A stretch of DNA of 6,335 nt, from the NCBI GenBank assembly GCA_028817775.1, contig JAPPOW010000052.1, forward strand, positions 1-6,335. Reading direction: 5' to 3'. Origin of the DNA: Candidatus Melainabacteria bacterium (lineage in GTDB: Bacteria; Cyanobacteriota; Vampirovibrionia; LMEP-6097). Below are positions 5,044-6,335 of this stretch, piece by piece (position 1 is the stretch's first letter; every line of letters starts with the position of its first letter). The notes below the pieces were generated by a model, which was not told the origin of the DNA, searched no databases, and worked only from the letters and a program-made list of their open reading frames with translations. The translations under genes were made by a program, and so were the position numbers.

Positions 5044-5652
5044 AAAAACTACTCAATAGCCGGCTTGCCAGCAGCTATCTTTTTCAATGGTGATAGACGA
5101 AGCATCGAGGCAGAAGAACCTGAGCACATGACAGGGGATACTGCTTTGCTTGCCTCGGACCATCTAATAATTAATCACAGCAGCTCTGCACGATTAGATG
5201 AAATTATTGACCATGGAAGATTTCTTTACTTTAACAATATGCGTGAATCAGAATTCCGGGCACCTAGCAGCGCGGGAAGAATGACCAACCAAGTTGGAAA
5301 TTTATTTGTGCGCTGTGGACCTTATGGTGGGCAGACTTTTGAGTTACCACTTTTCTTTGACACTTCCAATGGTCTTAAAGAAAAAGAAGCTCACCTAATT
5401 CACGATGATCAAGACGCTTTGGATCATCTACTTGATAATTTAGAATTGGGCACTACTACCAACCCAGCAACTCGCAAAGTTGGTGAACTAGCCGACAACA
5501 AAGGTAGTCTTGAAGAATACGGCTGCACAATTCCACTCTCAACAAATATCAAAGAACAACTCAGGCAGCACCACAAAAGCCTTGAGGCAATTGAGTTAGA
5601 GTGTGCACTTGCAATTGGTGCAGCACAAAATATAGTAAGGGAGAAATCCTAA
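5038..5652 (+). CDS. Unknown soluble protein
   Basis: I do not recognise this 204-residue protein. It starts MIKNYSIAGLPAAIFFNGDRR and has strand-like and turn-rich segments: HGRFLYFNNMRESEFRAP, GNLFVRCGPYGGQTFELPLF (about res. 87-106), and FFDTSNGL. An acidic, His-rich stretch follows (LIHDDQDALDHLLDNLELG, about 120-138), then a helical C-terminus (EQLRQHHKSLEAIELECALA). The N-terminal AGLPAAIFF is only mildly hydrophobic and is not a convincing signal peptide. The ATG at 5038 follows a consensus TATAAT by 12 bp. The gene is divergent from the coupled pair at 4960-3576 and converges on the gene at 6296-5793. Its TAA stop (5650-5652) lies one base from the inverted-repeat element. Confidence 0.72.
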   Translation: MIKNYSIAGLPAAIFFNGDRRSIEAEEPEHMTGDTALLASDHLIINHSSSARLDEIIDHGRFLYFNNMRESEFRAPSSAGRMTNQVGNLFVRCGPYGGQTFELPLFFDTSNGLKEKEAHLIHDDQDALDHLLDNLELGTTTNPATRKVGELADNKGSLEEYGCTIPLSTNIKEQLRQHHKSLEAIELECALAIGAAQNIVREKS

Positions 5653-5653
5653 T

Positions 5654-5792
5654 AACCTGTCTTGAAAGTCCAATAACAAGGCTTGCAAGTATAGGCATCG
5701 TTTCATCTAAAGGGTTTTGTTTTGTACACCCGAAGTTTGCTGTAGCAAATAAGGGCGAGCATAACAAAGTTATTGGGCTTTCAAGACAGGTT
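5654..5792. mobile_element. 139-bp MITE-like element with 24-bp terminal inverted repeats
   Basis: The left arm 5654-5677 (begins AACCTGTCTTGAAAG) and right arm 5769-5792 (ends CTTTCAAGACAGGTT) match at 23 of 24 positions in inverted orientation. The only difference (T5669 against G5777) is still a G-U pair in RNA. The 91-base interior holds no transposase and only small palindromes (CTTGCAAG at 5682-5689; TTTGC-TGTA-GCAAA). CTAA occurs on both sides (5649-5652 and 5793-5796) and could be a 4-bp target duplication, as made by IS5-type transposases at YTAR sites. One extra T (5653) lies between the left CTAA and the arm. The alternative is a long-looped bidirectional terminator between convergent genes, but the arms lack a G+C core followed by a T-run. 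Confidence 0.6.
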
Positions 5793-6296
5793 CTAAGCTG
5801 CTCTATGAATACCTAAGCCCCTAGCAGGCTCAAAATTATAAACAGATCTCACACGGTTGTCTTGAATAGTTTGTTCTGTAACACCTGGATCAAAACTTAC
5901 ACTAAACTCTGGTTGGTCTAGATTATCCAAATGAACATTCTTACCAGCATCGCCTGGAGTTCTGTAATCAACTGAGGCAATAATTCTAGCTTCACCTTTT
6001 TGTGAAATTTGCAACTCAGGTGTATCTATTGAAGTGGATTCAACTAGCATGCCATTAACAACTTTCACAATACAAAATTCATCATCGTCTTCTCTATAAG
6101 TAATCACAGCACGAACATCTGAATCATTTTCAATACCTGGTCTGTAATCAGCTTTGACTGGCAGACCGGAGCTATCAAAGAAAGGAGCCTTGATTACTTT
6201 CAAGGGTATTAAGCCCATGCGTCTATATGTCACTGCTGGCACCTTCTGCATTGGCTGAGTATTTTTTTCACCAGTTGCTCTTGCTCTAGCTACCAT
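5793..6296 (-). CDS. Unknown beta-rich protein
   Basis: I do not recognise this 167-residue protein. It has a basic N-terminus (MVARARATGEKNTQPMQKV), then alternating short strand-like segments: RRMGLIPLKVIKAPFFD, DVRAVITYREDDDEFCIVKV (about res. 61-80), GEARIIASVDYRTPGDAGK (about 101-119), PEFSVSFDPGV, and RVRSVYNFEPARGLGIHRAA at the C-terminus. It has no membrane segment. The acidic DDDE run and the strand pattern suggest a small beta-sandwich or barrel, but this is only an impression. The ATG at 6296 follows a TAATAT box by 9 bp, with no Shine-Dalgarno sequence. Its TAG stop (5795-5793) abuts the inverted-repeat element and lies within the CTAA that may be a target-site duplication. Confidence 0.7.
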   Translation of the reverse strand: MVARARATGEKNTQPMQKVPAVTYRRMGLIPLKVIKAPFFDSSGLPVKADYRPGIENDSDVRAVITYREDDDEFCIVKVVNGMLVESTSIDTPELQISQKGEARIIASVDYRTPGDAGKNVHLDNLDQPEFSVSFDPGVTEQTIQDNRVRSVYNFEPARGLGIHRAA

Positions 6297-6305
6297 AATG
6301 AACCC

Positions 6306-6335
6306 ATATTAACATATTATCTTATTAGAATTCAA
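6306..6335 (-). promoter_or_regulatory. Promoter of the 6296 gene
   Basis: On the minus strand TTGAAT (6335-6330; four of six to TTGACA) is followed after 18 bp by TAATAT (6311-6306; four of six to TATAAT). The ATG begins 9 bp after the -10 box, so the leader would be about 2-4 bases. A GATAAT also lies in the spacer, so the exact box is uncertain. Confidence 0.4.

Noticed and set aside
5561..5816. Short open frames on both strands through the inverted-repeat element
   Set aside because: They overlap the ends of the flanking genes, share the same peptide only because of the inverted repeat, and lack starts with supporting signals.
1..6335. CRISPR array, toxin-antitoxin pair, restriction or other named defence system
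   Set aside because: No regularly spaced repeats and no recognisable motifs of these families were found in any of the proteins.

Overview
The window is a stretch of bacterial chromosome of roughly 40% G+C (judged by eye). Only three of its eight or so protein genes belong to families I recognise: dprA (ssDNA-binding and RecA-loading protein), sepF (FtsZ membrane anchor) and yggS (PLP-binding homeostasis protein). It also carries one tRNA-Leu(UAG). The pair yggS-sepF, joined by a one-base stop/start overlap, is typical of Cyanobacteria and relatives (pipY-sepF) and of Firmicutes and Actinobacteria (ylmE-sepF). With the low G+C and the many unfamiliar proteins, a non-photosynthetic cyanobacterial relative (Melainabacteria/Vampirovibrionia type) is my best guess. 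It is only an inference from gene order.

Layout. Bases 1-147 hold the start of an unknown minus-strand gene that runs off the left edge, divergent from dprA (228-1025, +). dprA converges on, and overlaps by 34 bp, a minus-strand operon: unknown gene (2974 to 2315), yggS (2304 to 1642), sepF (1642 to 992). Divergent from that operon is the tRNA-Leu gene (3079-3162). A gene-poor stretch of about 410 bp follows (3163-3575). It holds two terminator-like hairpins, a second copy of the tRNA 3' end, a 12-bp inverted repeat and a G+C-rich segment able to fold. Next comes a minus-strand pair of unknown genes (4960 to 4418 and 4421 to 3576, joined by a TTGA overlap). Divergent from it is a plus-strand unknown gene (5038-5652), which converges on another minus-strand unknown gene (6296 to 5793). 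Between these last two stop codons lies a 139-bp element with near-perfect 24-bp terminal inverted repeats.

The three most interesting observations are these. (1) A roughly 171-bp repeat unit downstream of the tRNA duplicates the tRNA 3' end together with a hairpin, and the second hairpin differs in sequence but not in form; this recalls the rtT repeats of the E. coli tyrT locus. (2) A MITE-like element sits exactly between two convergent stop codons, apparently inside a duplicated CTAA that supplies both stops. (3) Several transcription units have a -10-like hexamer 6-12 bp upstream of the start codon and no Shine-Dalgarno sequence, suggesting leaderless or nearly leaderless mRNAs. The five unknown proteins, some in coupled pairs, could include an undescribed system, but nothing visible in them supports naming a function.
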